64,000 nt of DNA, from positions 15,265,569-15,329,568 of the forward strand of contig OY829545.1 in the NCBI GenBank assembly GCA_963691705.1. Reading direction: 5' to 3'. This document shows, one piece after another, positions 1 to 10,563 of the stretch. The translations under genes were made by a program, and so were the position numbers. This stretch comes from Viola odorata. Taxonomy: Eukaryota; Streptophyta; Magnoliopsida; Malpighiales; Violaceae. The notes beneath the pieces are model-generated. The model saw nothing but the letters and a program-made list of their open reading frames with translations, was not told where the DNA came from and searched no databases. Positions within the stretch are counted from its first letter, which is position 1; each line of letters starts with the position of its first letter.

Positions 1-2193
1 CCATTTGAACTGCTACATGAGGATCTACCTGATCTAGATGACCTACGGGTGTTCGGCTGCTTGAATTTTGTTCACGATCAACGTTCCCGACAAGGTAAAT
101 TCACCCCTCGCAGTCGGCACTGCATCTTTGTTGGGTATCCTAACGGCAAGAAAGGGTGGAAGTTTTATGATCTGGACACTGGAGACTTTCTTATTTCCAG
201 GGATGTAGTGTTCCATGAAAATGAATTCCCTTTTGCCAACGGGAATTCGACCGCCTCACCTGCTGCTTTGCCTTCTGTCATAGATGTTGTCGCGGTCAAT
301 GAAGACCGGCCGGACAGTTTGGATCCGGTTGTGGAGGACGTTGTGTTCCTTCCCCCTATCGACGAGGAAGTGCCACCAACGGAGCCTGCTGGTGCTCTCT
401 CGACTTCACCATCGGCTGGCCCGGCTGCTGTTGAGTCCTCTGATGCACCTTTACTAGGTCGCGGCTTCCGAGAGAAACGTTCCTCAGGTTGGTTGTCTGA
501 TTATGTTACGCACACTGTACGGAATATGAGTCCATCCCCGCCTTCCTCGCAACCATTCAGCTCCTCAGGTACTCCTTATCCTATAGCACCATTTGTGAAT
601 TGTGATAACTTGTCATTGCACCATCGTACCTTTCTCGCAGCTGTCATTGCTGGTGTTGAACCATGCTCTTTTCGTGCGGCCATGCAAGATGCAGGCTGGT
701 GCGAAGCCATGCATAAAGAAATCGACGCATTGGAGGCCAATGAGACATGGGTGGTGGAGGAGTTGTCGCCTGGGAAGAAGGCACTCGGTTGCAAGTGGGT
801 GTATAAAATCAAATATCATGCCGATGGTTCAGTTGAACGCCTTAAGGCACGCCTGGTCATCTTCGGTAACCATCAGGTGGAAGACATTGATTACAACGAA
901 ACATTTGCTCCGGTTGCCAAGATGGTCACGGTTAGAACTTTTCTGGCTCTTGCGGCTGCTAAGCGCTGGGAGTTACACCAGATGGATGTTCACAACGCTT
1001 TCCTTCACGGCGATCTGCATGAAGAAGTGTATATGAAAATGCCCCCTGGTTTTGGATCTGACACCCCCAACAAGGTTTGTCGCCTGACCAAGTCCCTGTA
1101 CAGCCTGCGTCAGGCACCGAGATGTTGGTTTGCCAAGTTAGCGGCTTCTTTGAAGAAATATGGCTTTCTCCAGTCGTATTCAGACTACTCTCTCTTCACT
1201 CTACGGCAAGACACAGTGCTCCTCAATGTCCTTGTGTACGTTGATGATCTGATTATCTCTGGTAATGACTCTTCCGCTATTTCTGCTTTTAAAATATATT
1301 TGAGCACATGTTTTCACATGAAGGATTTGGGGCGCCTACAATACTTCTTGGGCATTGAGGTTGCTCACAGTCCGGCAGGGATTTTTCTCTGTCAACGGAA
1401 GTACACACTTGACATTATCACGGAAGCAGGCCTTCTCGGCGCCAAACCGGCTGACTTTCCAATGGAGCAAAATCACTCTTTGGCACTTGCCGCCGGTGCT
1501 GTTCTTGATGACCCGGAACGGTTCCGTCGTCTCGTTGGTCGCCTCATTTATCTCTCTTTTACCCGACCAGATTTGACATACTCTGTTCACATTCTTGCTC
1601 AGTTCATAACCGCCCCGCGCCAAGAGCATTGGGATGCTGCGTTGCGCGTTGTGCGGTATTTAAAAGGGAGTCCAGGCCAAGGTGTCTTACTCTCCTCCTC
1701 TTGCGATCTATCCTTGACAGGCTGGTGTGACTCTGATTGGGCGAGCTGCCCTCTCTCTCGTCGTTCGCTCACTGGCTGGATCGTCTTCCTCGGTACTTCT
1801 CCCGTCTCTTGGAAGACAAAGAAGCAGGACACGGTCTCCCGGTCCTCAGCTGAAGCTGAGTATCGTTCCCTGGCATCCATCACATGTGAGTTGAAATGGT
1901 TAAAGACTCTCCTCCAGTGTCTCGGTGTTGATCATCCGCGGGCAATGGATGTCTTTTGCGATAGTAAGTCAGCTCTCCACATAGCCCAAAATCCCGTTCT
2001 TCACGAGCGTACGAAGCACATTGAGATTGATTGCCATTTTATTCGTGACGCGGTCACAGATGGGATTGTAGCGCCTCACTACGTGTCCACAACGGAGCAG
2101 CTTGCTGACATCTTTACCAAGGCGTTAGGCAAGAGGCAATTCTTATATCTTCTTCGCAAGTTGGGCATTCGTGATCTCCATGCTCCAACTTGA
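1..2193 (+). CDS. Ty1/copia Pol polyprotein, C-terminal part (integrase tail, RT, RNase H)
   Basis: The frame is open from the first base of the window to a TGA at 2191-2193, so the true start lies to the left. In order it shows the integrase C-terminal region (FGC near base 55), a variable acidic linker (about 280-600), the Copia reverse transcriptase (KWVYKIK near 797, MDVHNAFLHGDL near 982, catalytic YVDD at 1237-1248) and RNase H (SSAEAEY near 1843, ADIFTKALG near 2107). These domains copy element RNA into DNA inside cytoplasmic virus-like particles. There is no stop or frameshift over 730 codons, unlike the second Copia element at 12668-17271, which is full of stops. A polypurine tract follows directly and leads into the 3' LTR. 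The open frame suggests a young, possibly still competent copy, but gag and the 5' LTR are outside the window. Confidence 0.93.
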   Translation, partial: PFELLHEDLPDLDDLRVFGCLNFVHDQRSRQGKFTPRSRHCIFVGYPNGKKGWKFYDLDTGDFLISRDVVFHENEFPFANGNSTASPAALPSVIDVVAVNEDRPDSLDPVVEDVVFLPPIDEEVPPTEPAGALSTSPSAGPAAVESSDAPLLGRGFREKRSSGWLSDYVTHTVRNMSPSPPSSQPFSSSGTPYPIAPFVNCDNLSLHHRTFLAAVIAGVEPCSFRAAMQDAGWCEAMHKEIDALEANETWVVEELSPGKKALGCKWVYKIKYHADGSVERLKARLVIFGNHQVEDIDYNETFAPVAKMVTVRTFLALAAAKRWELHQMDVHNAFLHGDLHEEVYMKMPPGFGSDTPNKVCRLTKSLYSLRQAPRCWFAKLAASLKKYGFLQSYSDYSLFTLRQDTVLLNVLVYVDDLIISGNDSSAISAFKIYLSTCFHMKDLGRLQYFLGIEVAHSPAGIFLCQRKYTLDIITEAGLLGAKPADFPMEQNHSLALAAGAVLDDPERFRRLVGRLIYLSFTRPDLTYSVHILAQFITAPRQEHWDAALRVVRYLKGSPGQGVLLSSSCDLSLTGWCDSDWASCPLSRRSLTGWIVFLGTSPVSWKTKKQDTVSRSSAEAEYRSLASITCELKWLKTLLQCLGVDHPRAMDVFCDSKSALHIAQNPVLHERTKHIEIDCHFIRDAVTDGIVAPHYVSTTEQLADIFTKALGKRQFLYLLRKLGIRDLHAPT

Positions 2194-2200
2194 GGGGGGG

Positions 2201-2331
2201 TGTTAGGACACATATATGTTTATGTTCGTATCTTGTATATTGGGCCTATTGGGCCCAAAGTTAGCTTGTATATATACTCATGTATTACTGATTAATGAAG
2301 AGAAGGAAAACCTATTTCCCTAAACTTAACA
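2201..2331 (+). repeat. 3' LTR of the Copia element (131 bp)
   Basis: It begins TGTTAGGACA directly after the polypurine tract and ends ACTTAACA, giving the usual TG...CA ends. At about 131 bp it is a short LTR. The 5' partner is outside the window, so the length rests on the terminal bases only. Confidence 0.75.
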
Positions 2332-2465
2332 ATTGGAGATCAATGGTAATTGATCAGTAATTAGTGGCTCTAATTAATTGCTGATTGCAGAAGTAGAATG
2401 GAACTCGTTGTCGATTTCAGGAAGAGAGGAGGAGACCGACATGCTAGCGGAGAAGATGAAATCGG
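2332..2465 (-). repeat. Inverted copy of the NAC gene 1 leader
   Basis: Reverse-complemented, this stretch matches about 20812-20953, the region just upstream of the NAC gene 1 start codon, with few differences. The shared part includes the GAAGAGAGGAGGAGAC block. The match stops abruptly at 2465, where LINE sequence begins, and at 2331, where the Copia LTR begins. It is a fragment of a NAC 5' leader pointing left, so the coding part of that copy, if it exists, lies beyond the left edge of the window behind the Copia element. Confidence 0.85.
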
Positions 2466-3055
2466 TAGATAATTGCAAGACGGGGCTACGTAGGTGGTGT
2501 AAGAAGCAGTTTGGGAACAACAAAAAGGATATTGAAGCCTTGATGGTGCTCTTGGCTCACCTTTTCAATTTTGACCTTGATGAAGAAGCATATCAGAAAA
2601 TGAAGGAGGTAGAGGAGCGGGTAGAGATTCTCTGGTCTAGAGAAGAGAAGCACTGGTTTCAACGATCCAGAGTTAAATGGCTGAAGTTTGGAGATCGCAA
2701 TTCTAGATTCTTCCATCTTACTACTATTCAGAGGAGAAATCGAAATTCAGTGACAAAGCTTAAAAAAGACTCTAGAGAATGGGTAGAGAAGGAGGAGGAC
2801 TTGAAAAATCATATTGGGAACCATAATTTTGAAGAAATTCTTCATGGGATAGAGACGCAAGTGACTGATGATATGAATGAAGCTCTTACAGCAGATGTTG
2901 AGGAAGATGAAGTCACAACAACAATGAAGAATTTGGGGACTTTCAAAGCACCGGGTCCGGATGGATACAATGACATATTTTTCAAACATTTCTAGGAAGT
3001 GGTAAAAGATAGTGCACTGGCAGCTGTGCGAAACTTTTTCCAGTCTGGAATTCTT
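2466..3055 (+). pseudogene. LINE ORF2 fragment: linker and start of reverse transcriptase
   Basis: The frame reads the region between endonuclease and reverse transcriptase of plant L1-type LINEs. Visible motifs are REEKHWFQRSRVKWLKFGDR near 2629-2700, a histidine-containing FFHLTT stretch, and FKAPGPDGY near 2944, the usual start of the RT domain. One stop (TAG at 2993-2995) interrupts it. An open frame beginning at 2378 is a fusion: its first residues come from the inverted NAC leader and only the part after 2466 is LINE. The piece stops at the SIRE-like LTR at 3056. Confidence 0.85.
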
Positions 3056-3148
3056 TGTTGGCCCAAGGGCATTTCGATCCTATTTTAATGATTTTAGATA
3101 TACAAATTAATTACTATATTAATGTAATTTCGAAGTTAAGTGTGTATG

Positions 3149-4679
3149 TGATTGTATTGCATTTAATCATGTTTTTACTGTCTATTCACTTCTGGGCAGT
3201 AATTCTATTGATTTCATTGAAATTTCCTATGCTTTGCCAGTTCTGGTTTGGAGGTATTTCATTGGAGGATTCTGATCTTGGAGCATTGGAGCTGGTTTTC
3301 AGAACGTATTGGCCTAGAGTTTGGCCAAGACCCCTTCGCGCACCAAAGTATCGATACCAGATCGTCTTGGCCGGGAGCTTGGCCAAGACTCTTTCGCGAA
3401 AGGCTATCTCGAGCAGCAGCGTTGGCAACCTCTTGGGCCGCCTTTCGGCTGGGCCTTGCGTACTTGCAAATACAATCCAGCGAATTCAGAGGGATCGGAC
3501 GACAATCAATTTAAGAATCCTTGTTAGGATCTCCCTCTATTTTTGTTTATTTCAAACTCCTTGTATAATTCAAAACATGGTTACTTTCTCCATATATTTT
3601 GGAGGAGTTTGAATTAGAATAGGATGAGGGAATTTTCAGCTCTATATAGCTGAGCTCGCATACCATCCTCTAGATCGATCTCTCTTCTCTTCTTCTTCTT
3701 CTCCTTCTCGGATTGAAAATAATTTCTAACTCCGAAATTTAATTCTTTGAATTCTCGGATTTATTTATTTATGCAAACTAATATATTTAATTTTCATCTA
3801 TGAGTATGAGTAGCTAAACATTCATTCTTGGTAAGGGTTGATGAGCTTCGTTCTTATGCATTCGTGAGATCAAACCATCCTTCATATTCTCGCCGATTCG
3901 TATTCACTTAGTTCTTACGCTTAATAAATCGCTTACTCACTAGAGATAAGATTTGATCATTCTTGCGCCCTAGTAGAGAAGATTTGCGACCAGCCTAGAA
4001 GGAAAGGGAGCACCCGCCGACTAGGCAAAGTAGGTGACTAGTCTCGCGCCAGACTAGAAGAAATAAGTGATCTAGATCAAGACCAGATTGACAACCTAGG
4101 GTCTCCATAGGGAGACAACTTGGCTAGGTACTGTCTTCCCCTATACCATTGAGGAAGCGAACAACCATTCAAGACAACAGTCAAACGGATAAACCCTTTA
4201 ACCAGTAAGGTGTCCCTTGGCTAGGATTATCAGGAAAGGGAGCACCCGCTAGATAATTTGAAGAGGAGGGAAGTCAGGAGTGAACAGGAGCACCTCCACT
4301 CTATAGTAGTACTATGAATTCAGAGATGAATATCCATGCATCCATGATCGAATCATAAGAACAAAAGCTCTCATATCGCCCTTACCTGGAATCCCTTTTT
4401 ATTCGACTTTTTCAGTATTGACCCCCTATCTTGGCCAAGCCTTTGACCAAGACTACTTTAAATTGTTTTGTTTCCTTTGTTTTGTTTCTATTTTCAGGTT
4501 CCCCCAATCAAAACCAGTGACGAGGAAGTCAACCAAGAAACTACGCACCCCCTAGAGGTCTCTGTGGACGATCCTCTTACCATAATCTACAAACCCTTGT
4601 GGACAGTGATAAGTTGTATTTCTACCCCTATTCTTATACATATTTTACACTTATATTTGACGCGTTCGGCGCGCGATCA
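3149..4679 (+). mobile_element. Gypsy-like solo LTR (1531 bp), family of the 28929-34578 element
   Basis: The ends are TGATTGTATTGC and GCGCGATCA. The flanks are GTATG on both sides (3144-3148 and 4680-4684), a perfect TSD. It aligns along its length with the two LTRs at 28929-30419 and 33088-34578, sharing the TTGGTAAGGGTTGATGAGC block, the GGAAAGGGAGCACCCG blocks and the end TGACG(C/T)GTTCG. It is clearly more diverged from them than they are from each other. No internal sequence remains, so this is a solo LTR. Confidence 0.9.
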
Positions 4680-4969
4680 GTATGCAGTTTGCAATCGAGA
4701 CAACAAAAAAGTAACAAATCGGTTATCGCAAACGTGAAGATCAAGTGTATATTAGAGTATTAATATGTAAGTATGATTCTATCTAACACTTGATCTATGT
4801 TGAATTTTACCTCAAGAAAATTGTCAAAAGATTTTTTGCGTGAAACGAGTTTTGAAAAATAAAGTATGTAAAACGAAACAATAGCCAGTGGCATGCCGCC
4901 AACGCTAGCGGCATGCTGCCAGATGTTCTTGAGGCAGTGTTTAGCGGCATGCCGCCAAGAAAATAAAAC

Positions 4970-6694
4970 GGGGTAATAGTATTTAGGCCCCTTGTACTAA
5001 CGCGAAAAACAGAAACCACCCCCCAATTTCAAACTTTTTATTTCACCTCCCCTGCACTTTAAGTCAACGAAGTGTAGGTCCCTACCGTCAGTCAACTTTA
5101 ACAATCTGTTAAGGTTACCTGCTACAACAGGTTTTTTTTTTAAACCTGTTGCAACAGGTAATTATGTAAAAAAAAATTTTAAATTTTTAAATTTCTTTTT
5201 TTCTTATTTTCTTATTCCAAAAATTTTAGGTTTTTCTTTTAGGTTTTTTAAATATGAATTTCTAGAATTTCTTTTTTTCTTTCTTTTTCTTATTTTCATT
5301 TCTAGAATTTATAAAATCACCATTTTCATTTCCAGAATTTCTAAAATTTTAAAATTAAAAAAATATTCCTCATTTTTATTTCCATAATTTGTGCCATCAC
5401 CATTTTCATTTCTTTCTTTTTATTTTTCATTTTGTTAAAAGAGAGTGGAGGAGAAAGGAAGAGAGGCCCAAAAAAGAGCTCGTGCAAAGGTCATAAACTC
5501 TTTTAACTGGATTATTCTGCTGTTCTTACCTATGGTTACTTTGCTAAATAATCTGATGAGTTTTCATTCCAACCTACAGGTTAAAGGAAAACCAGGCCAA
5601 ACCAGGGAAGTAACCTCAGATGAGTACGAAAAGGATGAAATTTTATCACCGAGTGATCCTGTTGGGGAGAATTTAAGTGATAAAGAGAACAAATCTGAAG
5701 CTCAAGCAACAGAGCTTAGTGATGAGAAACCTGATTCAGTTATGCAAGATCAGTCAGCACCAAACAAGAGCCATGATAGAATGCTAGAGGATAACCAGTT
5801 TCCAGATCTACCTCTCCTCCTTTCTCCTCCACTCTCTTCTTCGTCTTCATTTTCCAGATCTGGTGGTTATGAAGTTGAAAATGGTGCCTAATGTCATGGA
5901 TGTTGAGGGGTTCGGGAAAAGGGTAGATCTAGCACTGGAGTCGCGCCGGATCTGCTTGTGGGTGCGTGACGGTGTGGTGGCAGTGGGTCGGTGAGGTGGA
6001 TTCGGCTGTGGAGATGGCGATGGGTTGGTGCCGGCGGTGGGTGAGGAGAGGGTGATGGTTGGTGACGGAGAAGAGATCGGCAGTTGATAGTCGGTGATGA
6101 TGATGCTGGTGGTGTGGAGGAGATCGGTAGATGGTAGTGGTTTTGCATGATTGAGGATCTTACATGGCTCAGAAAAATGGGAAATGAAGAAGATGAAGTT
6201 AGGTTTGTGGATTGAAAAGGAAAATTGGAAACATTAATTAGCAATGAAAACCTAATAAAGGAAAATGGAAAAGTAAATAAGAAATAAAAAAGTAAATGGA
6301 AAATAATGGAAAATAAAAAGAAAGAAATGAAAATGAAAATAAGAAAAAGAAAGAAAGAAATTCTAGAAATTCATATTTTTCTTACTTTTAATTTTTTTTA
6401 CTGATTTTTTAATTCTTTTTGGAATTTTTAAATCTTTTCTGATATTTTAAATTAATTATATTATTTTTCTGAAAAATTTAAATTAATTATATTATTTAAT
6501 ACATAATGGCATTATAGTAAATAAGTAGCAACCTGCTGTCAAAGGTCAAAACTAACAGAAAGTTAGTTTGACTGACGACAGGGACTGGGATTAGTGTGAC
6601 TTTTAGTTTAGGGACCCGTTTATCAACTTTTTTAATTGAGGGGAGGTTTATGTTTTTTCGACTTAAGTTCAGGGGTATTAAACACTATTACCCC
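4970..6694. mobile_element. Pack-MULE M1 with two captured host segments
   Basis: The ends are inverted copies (left GGGGTAATAGTATT, right AACACTATTACCCC), extending as terminal inverted repeats (TIRs) of about 200 bp. The flanks are AAATAAAAC on both sides (4961-4969 and 6695-6703), a perfect 9-bp TSD, which is diagnostic of Mutator-like elements. There is no transposase. The middle carries an exon-intron-like fragment (about 5445-5815) and a GC-richer segment (about 5816-6240) that recurs in inverted orientation inside the MULE at 27969-35207. Transposition would depend on a transposase supplied from elsewhere. Confidence 0.9.
5445..5815 (+). pseudogene. Captured host-gene fragment inside Pack-MULE M1 (gene not recognised)
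   Basis: The frame is open for about 148 codons, but the best reading is two exon pieces around an intron of roughly 95 bp. A donor-like GT follows GCAAAG near 5488, and a pyrimidine-rich acceptor ending CCTACAG is at 5573-5579. The first piece is rich in Lys/Arg/Ala (REAQKRARAK). The second is acidic and Ser/Glu/Asp-rich (VKGKPGQTREVTSDEYEKDE and on). I do not recognise the parent gene. The segment is absent from the related MULE M2, so it was acquired separately. It has no start context or terminator of its own, so protein production is unlikely. Confidence 0.5.
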
Positions 6695-9124
6695 AAATAA
6701 AACTAAGAAAAAAAATCTGGCAGTCACTAGCAGCATGCCGCCAAGCTCCTGTTTGACAAGATAAAAAAATGAGATCTTTCAATAACGGCTAGTTTTTCGA
6801 ATCTGTAACGGCTAGTTTTTGACTCCATTAGTTACTAAAATTCCTCGAACCTATAAATACTCGACTAAAATGAATAAGACAAAGACAAGAAAACTAACGC
6901 AAAGTTCTATACATATACATACACTCAAAATCATAGAATTAAGATTCAAGAACGCAAGCGTCTTGATCGGTTGTCGAACCCGTCAAAAATAATAATAAAA
7001 ACCTGCAGTCAAGTGCACAATAAATTGTGTATAGTGACAATAGGATCGAACACAGGGATTAAGGGTTATCACTCTAATCAATTCGTAAAACAAAGAAATC
7101 CAAATAGAAAAGTAACAAGGGGGGTTTTGAATGGTTGTTTGATTATCAATTGCCTAAAACAGTAATAAAGGAACTTAAAGGAGATAGTAAATCAATAAAG
7201 AGAAGATTCCCAGTAAGAATCTGTATCCGATTTCAATTATGGTCAGCCGGTCATCGGTGCAAGTATCGTCTACCCCTAGCTGATAGACGCGCTATTGGGA
7301 CCAGGTACGCTTAGGTCCCCTGCTTACCTTCGTAATAGAAGCTACCCCAAGGTACGCTTATGGGGTAACCTTGACAGTCCGCCGTCCCCTAAGGTACGCT
7401 TATGGAGACAATACTCGGCTGCCCATGAAGGGGAGGTAAGACGCGTCTAGGGCGAGACACTCAGTACGCTCGAGGCTCTACCCTAACGATCTGCTCAACC
7501 CAACTGAATGAGACCAGGATCCCGATTACTTCCAGAATGGTTGTCTACTTTACCCTGCAGCTTCGCGTTAGTTATAACCACAGAGATGATTGTAATTCCC
7601 TAGTTCAATTACTAGTTGATCAAGCTTGTAATTAATCCTAGACAAATTGACAAGTAAATATTAAACGAGATAGATACTAACTATGAGTGTGTTAAGTATA
7701 ATTTGACCTCACGGCTTCCCTAGCAACCTTCAATCGATTCTTACCAAGAGCTGGAGAATTAACCGCTCATGTTAAAAGTAAAAACAAATAAATAATTGAA
7801 GTGCATAATTAAAGAGACGAAGTGAAGAAGAAAGAAATCCTATTTATTACCGGCCGGAGCAAAGCTCCGGTTTATTGGAAGAAAGAACAAACGTGCTGGA
7901 GGCAGAGGTAGCGAAAGTATGGCAGCGCCAAAAATCTAGAAGGAGAGAGTCGAGAAAAGGGAAATTGCAAAAATTAGTACCTGTCAAACAATTGATTGAC
8001 TGATTTGGTACCTCCTCTTATTTCTGCGTTTAAAAGGTACCTCTAAATAAACAAAACGTCACATTTGGTACCTCCGTCCAACTCCGTCCACTTTCCACCG
8101 TTAAGTGTCCTACGTGGCACGCCACGTCGGATGCCATGTCATACGCGGCTGACGTGGCATGCCACGTAGGTCAATTCTGACCCGGTTACGATTCCACGGG
8201 TCGGTTCTGGATTTTCACGACTCGGATTTTTTTTTAATGCGTCATTCATTTCTTTTCTTCTTTCTACTTTCTACGACCTTATCATCTTTTTTCTTTTCTT
8301 TTCTTTTCTTTTCTTTTCTTTCTTTCTTTTCTTCTTTCCTTTTCTTTTCTTCCTTCTTACTCTGCACAATGTGCACCAGCACTGCCGCCTCCTCCCATTG
8401 CAATACCCAACTCAAAATAATCCATACTTGTAACAAATCAACCTATACAAATTAACCAAATAAATACAAACTATCCAAAATCAAACAAACTCGAATCAAA
8501 TTAAATACAACCCGTACCAATACAAAATAATTTGTACCCAATACAAATCAAACCATATCAATACCCATAAAAATCAACCCGAATCAAAACCCATATCAAT
8601 TACAAACAAATCTGCCCTTCTAATCTCCTCATCTCCCCTTCTAATCTCCTCATCTCCTCTTCCAACTCAAACCAATCCTGGAAATCAAATACAAACACAG
8701 TAGCAAACCAACGAACAAATGAAGAAAAAAAGGAAAACGAAGCCAAACTCTGACACACCAATGAACAAAAAGAAGAAATAGAAGAAATATGGTTTTTGGG
8801 TGACAATCTGAAATTTGGGGTTTAGGTTTTTGAAATTTGGCGAGGGAGATTGGAGAGGATTTGGTGGTTAATCTTTGAAATTGATGCACGGGTAGGGGTG
8901 TACACGGGCCGGTTTGGGCCTGGTTTTGAGCCTGACCCAGACCGGCCCGGAAATTTCCGGGCTTGAGGAGTGATAGGCCCGGACCGGCCCGGATATTAAC
9001 GGGCCAGGCCGGGCCGGTTCAAATTTTGCCGGGCCGAGCCGGGCCGGTTCCGGGCCTGACCTGGCTTCTTCTTTTTTTTTTTTTTTTTTTTAATTAACCA
9101 AGTTTAGAAGGAAAAAAGAAAGTA

Positions 9125-9195
9125 GGAGCCAAGGGGATTTGAACCTCTCCCCTTTAAAATGATTAATGAGGAGTTAACCATCAAACCAAATGGAA
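9125..9195 (-). repeat. tRNA-like segment inside the hAT element, copy 1
   Basis: On the minus strand it reads GGTTTGATGGTTAACTCC, similar to a tRNA D-arm/A-box, then about 30 bases later GGTTCAAATCC, a good B-box/T-loop, followed by CCCTTGGCTCC. A second copy lies at 10423-10495. The T-stem has a mismatch and I could not fold a full cloverleaf, so I call this a tRNA-derived (SINE-head-like) relic and not a tRNA gene. Confidence 0.4.
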
Positions 9196-9248
9196 ATTTT
9201 GATATTATAGTGCACATATATATTTATGTATGTGGTAAAAAAAATAAT

Positions 9249-10389
9249 TGTTCACGATATACCTCAATAACTATATATTATAGTAATGATTAATGGTAAT
9301 ATTACTAGTATGTGCCATATTAACTATATACCTCAATAATTAATGGTCTTACCTTATACATATTAACTATATAAATGGCTATTACAATTTACAATAATAT
9401 ACTACTTCCTCATTAAAATTTTCAATTTCTTACTACGAAAAAAAAATCCTAATAATTTTAAAATAATAAAAAGAAAAAAAGAAGTTCTTTTACTTAAGTT
9501 AAAAAGAAAAAAAAAAGATTAAAATTTTCTATTTCTTAGTTCTTACTACGGAGAAAATGTTTTTTCCTCATAATAGTTCTTATATAACTTCTTTAATAAT
9601 TTTTTCTATTTAAAATAACAAATAAAAGGAGAAAATGAGGACTTTTAATTAAGTTTAAAAGAAAAAAAGAAAAGAAATGAGGATTTTTAATTAAGTTTAA
9701 AAGAAAAAAAGAAAGAGGAAAAAATATCATTGAACAATACTATAGTTAATTACTTATACTCATGTAATGCGTAATTTATTAATACAATTTAAATTAAAAG
9801 CATAAAACTCTAAACAATTAGCAATTACATGTTTTTAAATTTTATGACAATTGACATGATTCTCTCTTACAACAATATAATTCTATTTTTATTAAGTAAA
9901 ATATTGAACAATAAACATATATTCACGATATACCTCAGTAACTATATATTATAGTAATGATTAATGGTAATATTACTAGTATGTGCCATATTATTAATAA
10001 TTAATGGTCTTACCTTATACATATTAACTATATAAATGGCTATTACAATTTACAATAATATATTACTTCCTCATATTAAAATTTTCAATTTCTTACTACG
10101 AAAAATAAATCATAATAATTTTAAAATAATAAAAAGGAAAAAAGAAGGTCTTTTACTTAAGTTACAAAGAAAGAAAAAGGATTAAAATTTTCTATTTCTT
10201 AGTTCTTAATACGGAGAAAATATTTTTTCCTCATAATTGTTCTTATATCACTTATTTAATAATTTTTTCTATTTAAAATAACAAATAAAAGGAGAAAAAT
10301 GATGACTTTTAATTAAGTTTAAAATAAAAAAAGAAAAGAAATGAGGATTTTTAATTAAGTTTAGAAGAAAAAAAAGAAAGAGGAAAAAA
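9249..10389. repeat. Tandem duplication of about 670 bp inside the hAT element
   Basis: The block starting CACGATATACCTCA at about 9252 recurs at about 9923 and stays alignable to about 9719 and 10389. Shared landmarks are TAGTATGTGCCATATTA and TTCTTAC(T)ACGGAGAAAAT. Differences are scattered, so the duplication is not recent. Confidence 0.8.
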
Positions 10390-10422
10390 TAAGTTTAGAA
10401 GGAAAAAAGAAAAGAAAATAGA

Positions 10423-10495
10423 AAGTAGGAGGCAAGAGGATTTGAACCTCTCCCCTTCAAGATGATTGATGAGGAGTTAACCATCAAACCAAATG
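10423..10495 (-). repeat. tRNA-like segment inside the hAT element, copy 2
   Basis: This is the second copy of the sequence at 9125-9195, about 90 percent identical by eye, with the same A-box-like and B-box-like strings on the minus strand. The two copies bracket the AT-rich, internally duplicated core of the hAT element. Confidence 0.4.
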
Positions 10496-10508
10496 GAAAC
10501 TTTGATAT

Positions 10509-10563
<55 letters not shown>

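Larger units (their letters stand above)
1..2331 (+). mobile_element. Copia LTR retrotransposon, 3' part
   Basis: This contains the open pol frame, a polypurine tract at 2193-2200 (an A and seven G after the stop context) and a short 3' LTR. The left part is beyond the window. The last bases are TTAACA and the next five are ATTGG. The matching upstream duplicate must be sought to the left. The element sits beside, and probably inside, an inverted copy of the NAC gene leader. Confidence 0.9.

Noticed and set aside
4885..4960. GCGGCATGCCGCCA repeats flanking MULE M1 as a promoter element
   Set aside because: The repeated palindromes (also at 6735) belong to the SIRE-like LTR sequence around the insertion, and no evidence ties them to a gene.
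5894..6244. Minus-strand Pro/Ser/His-rich open frame
   Set aside because: It is inside Pack-MULE M1, low-complexity and without a domain. The equivalent frame in M2 (28492-28746) exists only because the DNA is copied.
8159..8455. Phe/Ser-rich open frame
   Set aside because: A reading of a TTTTC microsatellite in MULE M5.
8600..8889. Two overlapping minus-strand frames
   Set aside because: No domain and located in the unique part of MULE M5. They may be gene-derived but nothing supports a product.
9125..9195. A genuine tRNA gene on the minus strand
   Set aside because: A-box-like and B-box-like strings are present, but I could not form a full cloverleaf and the sequence is repeated within a transposon.
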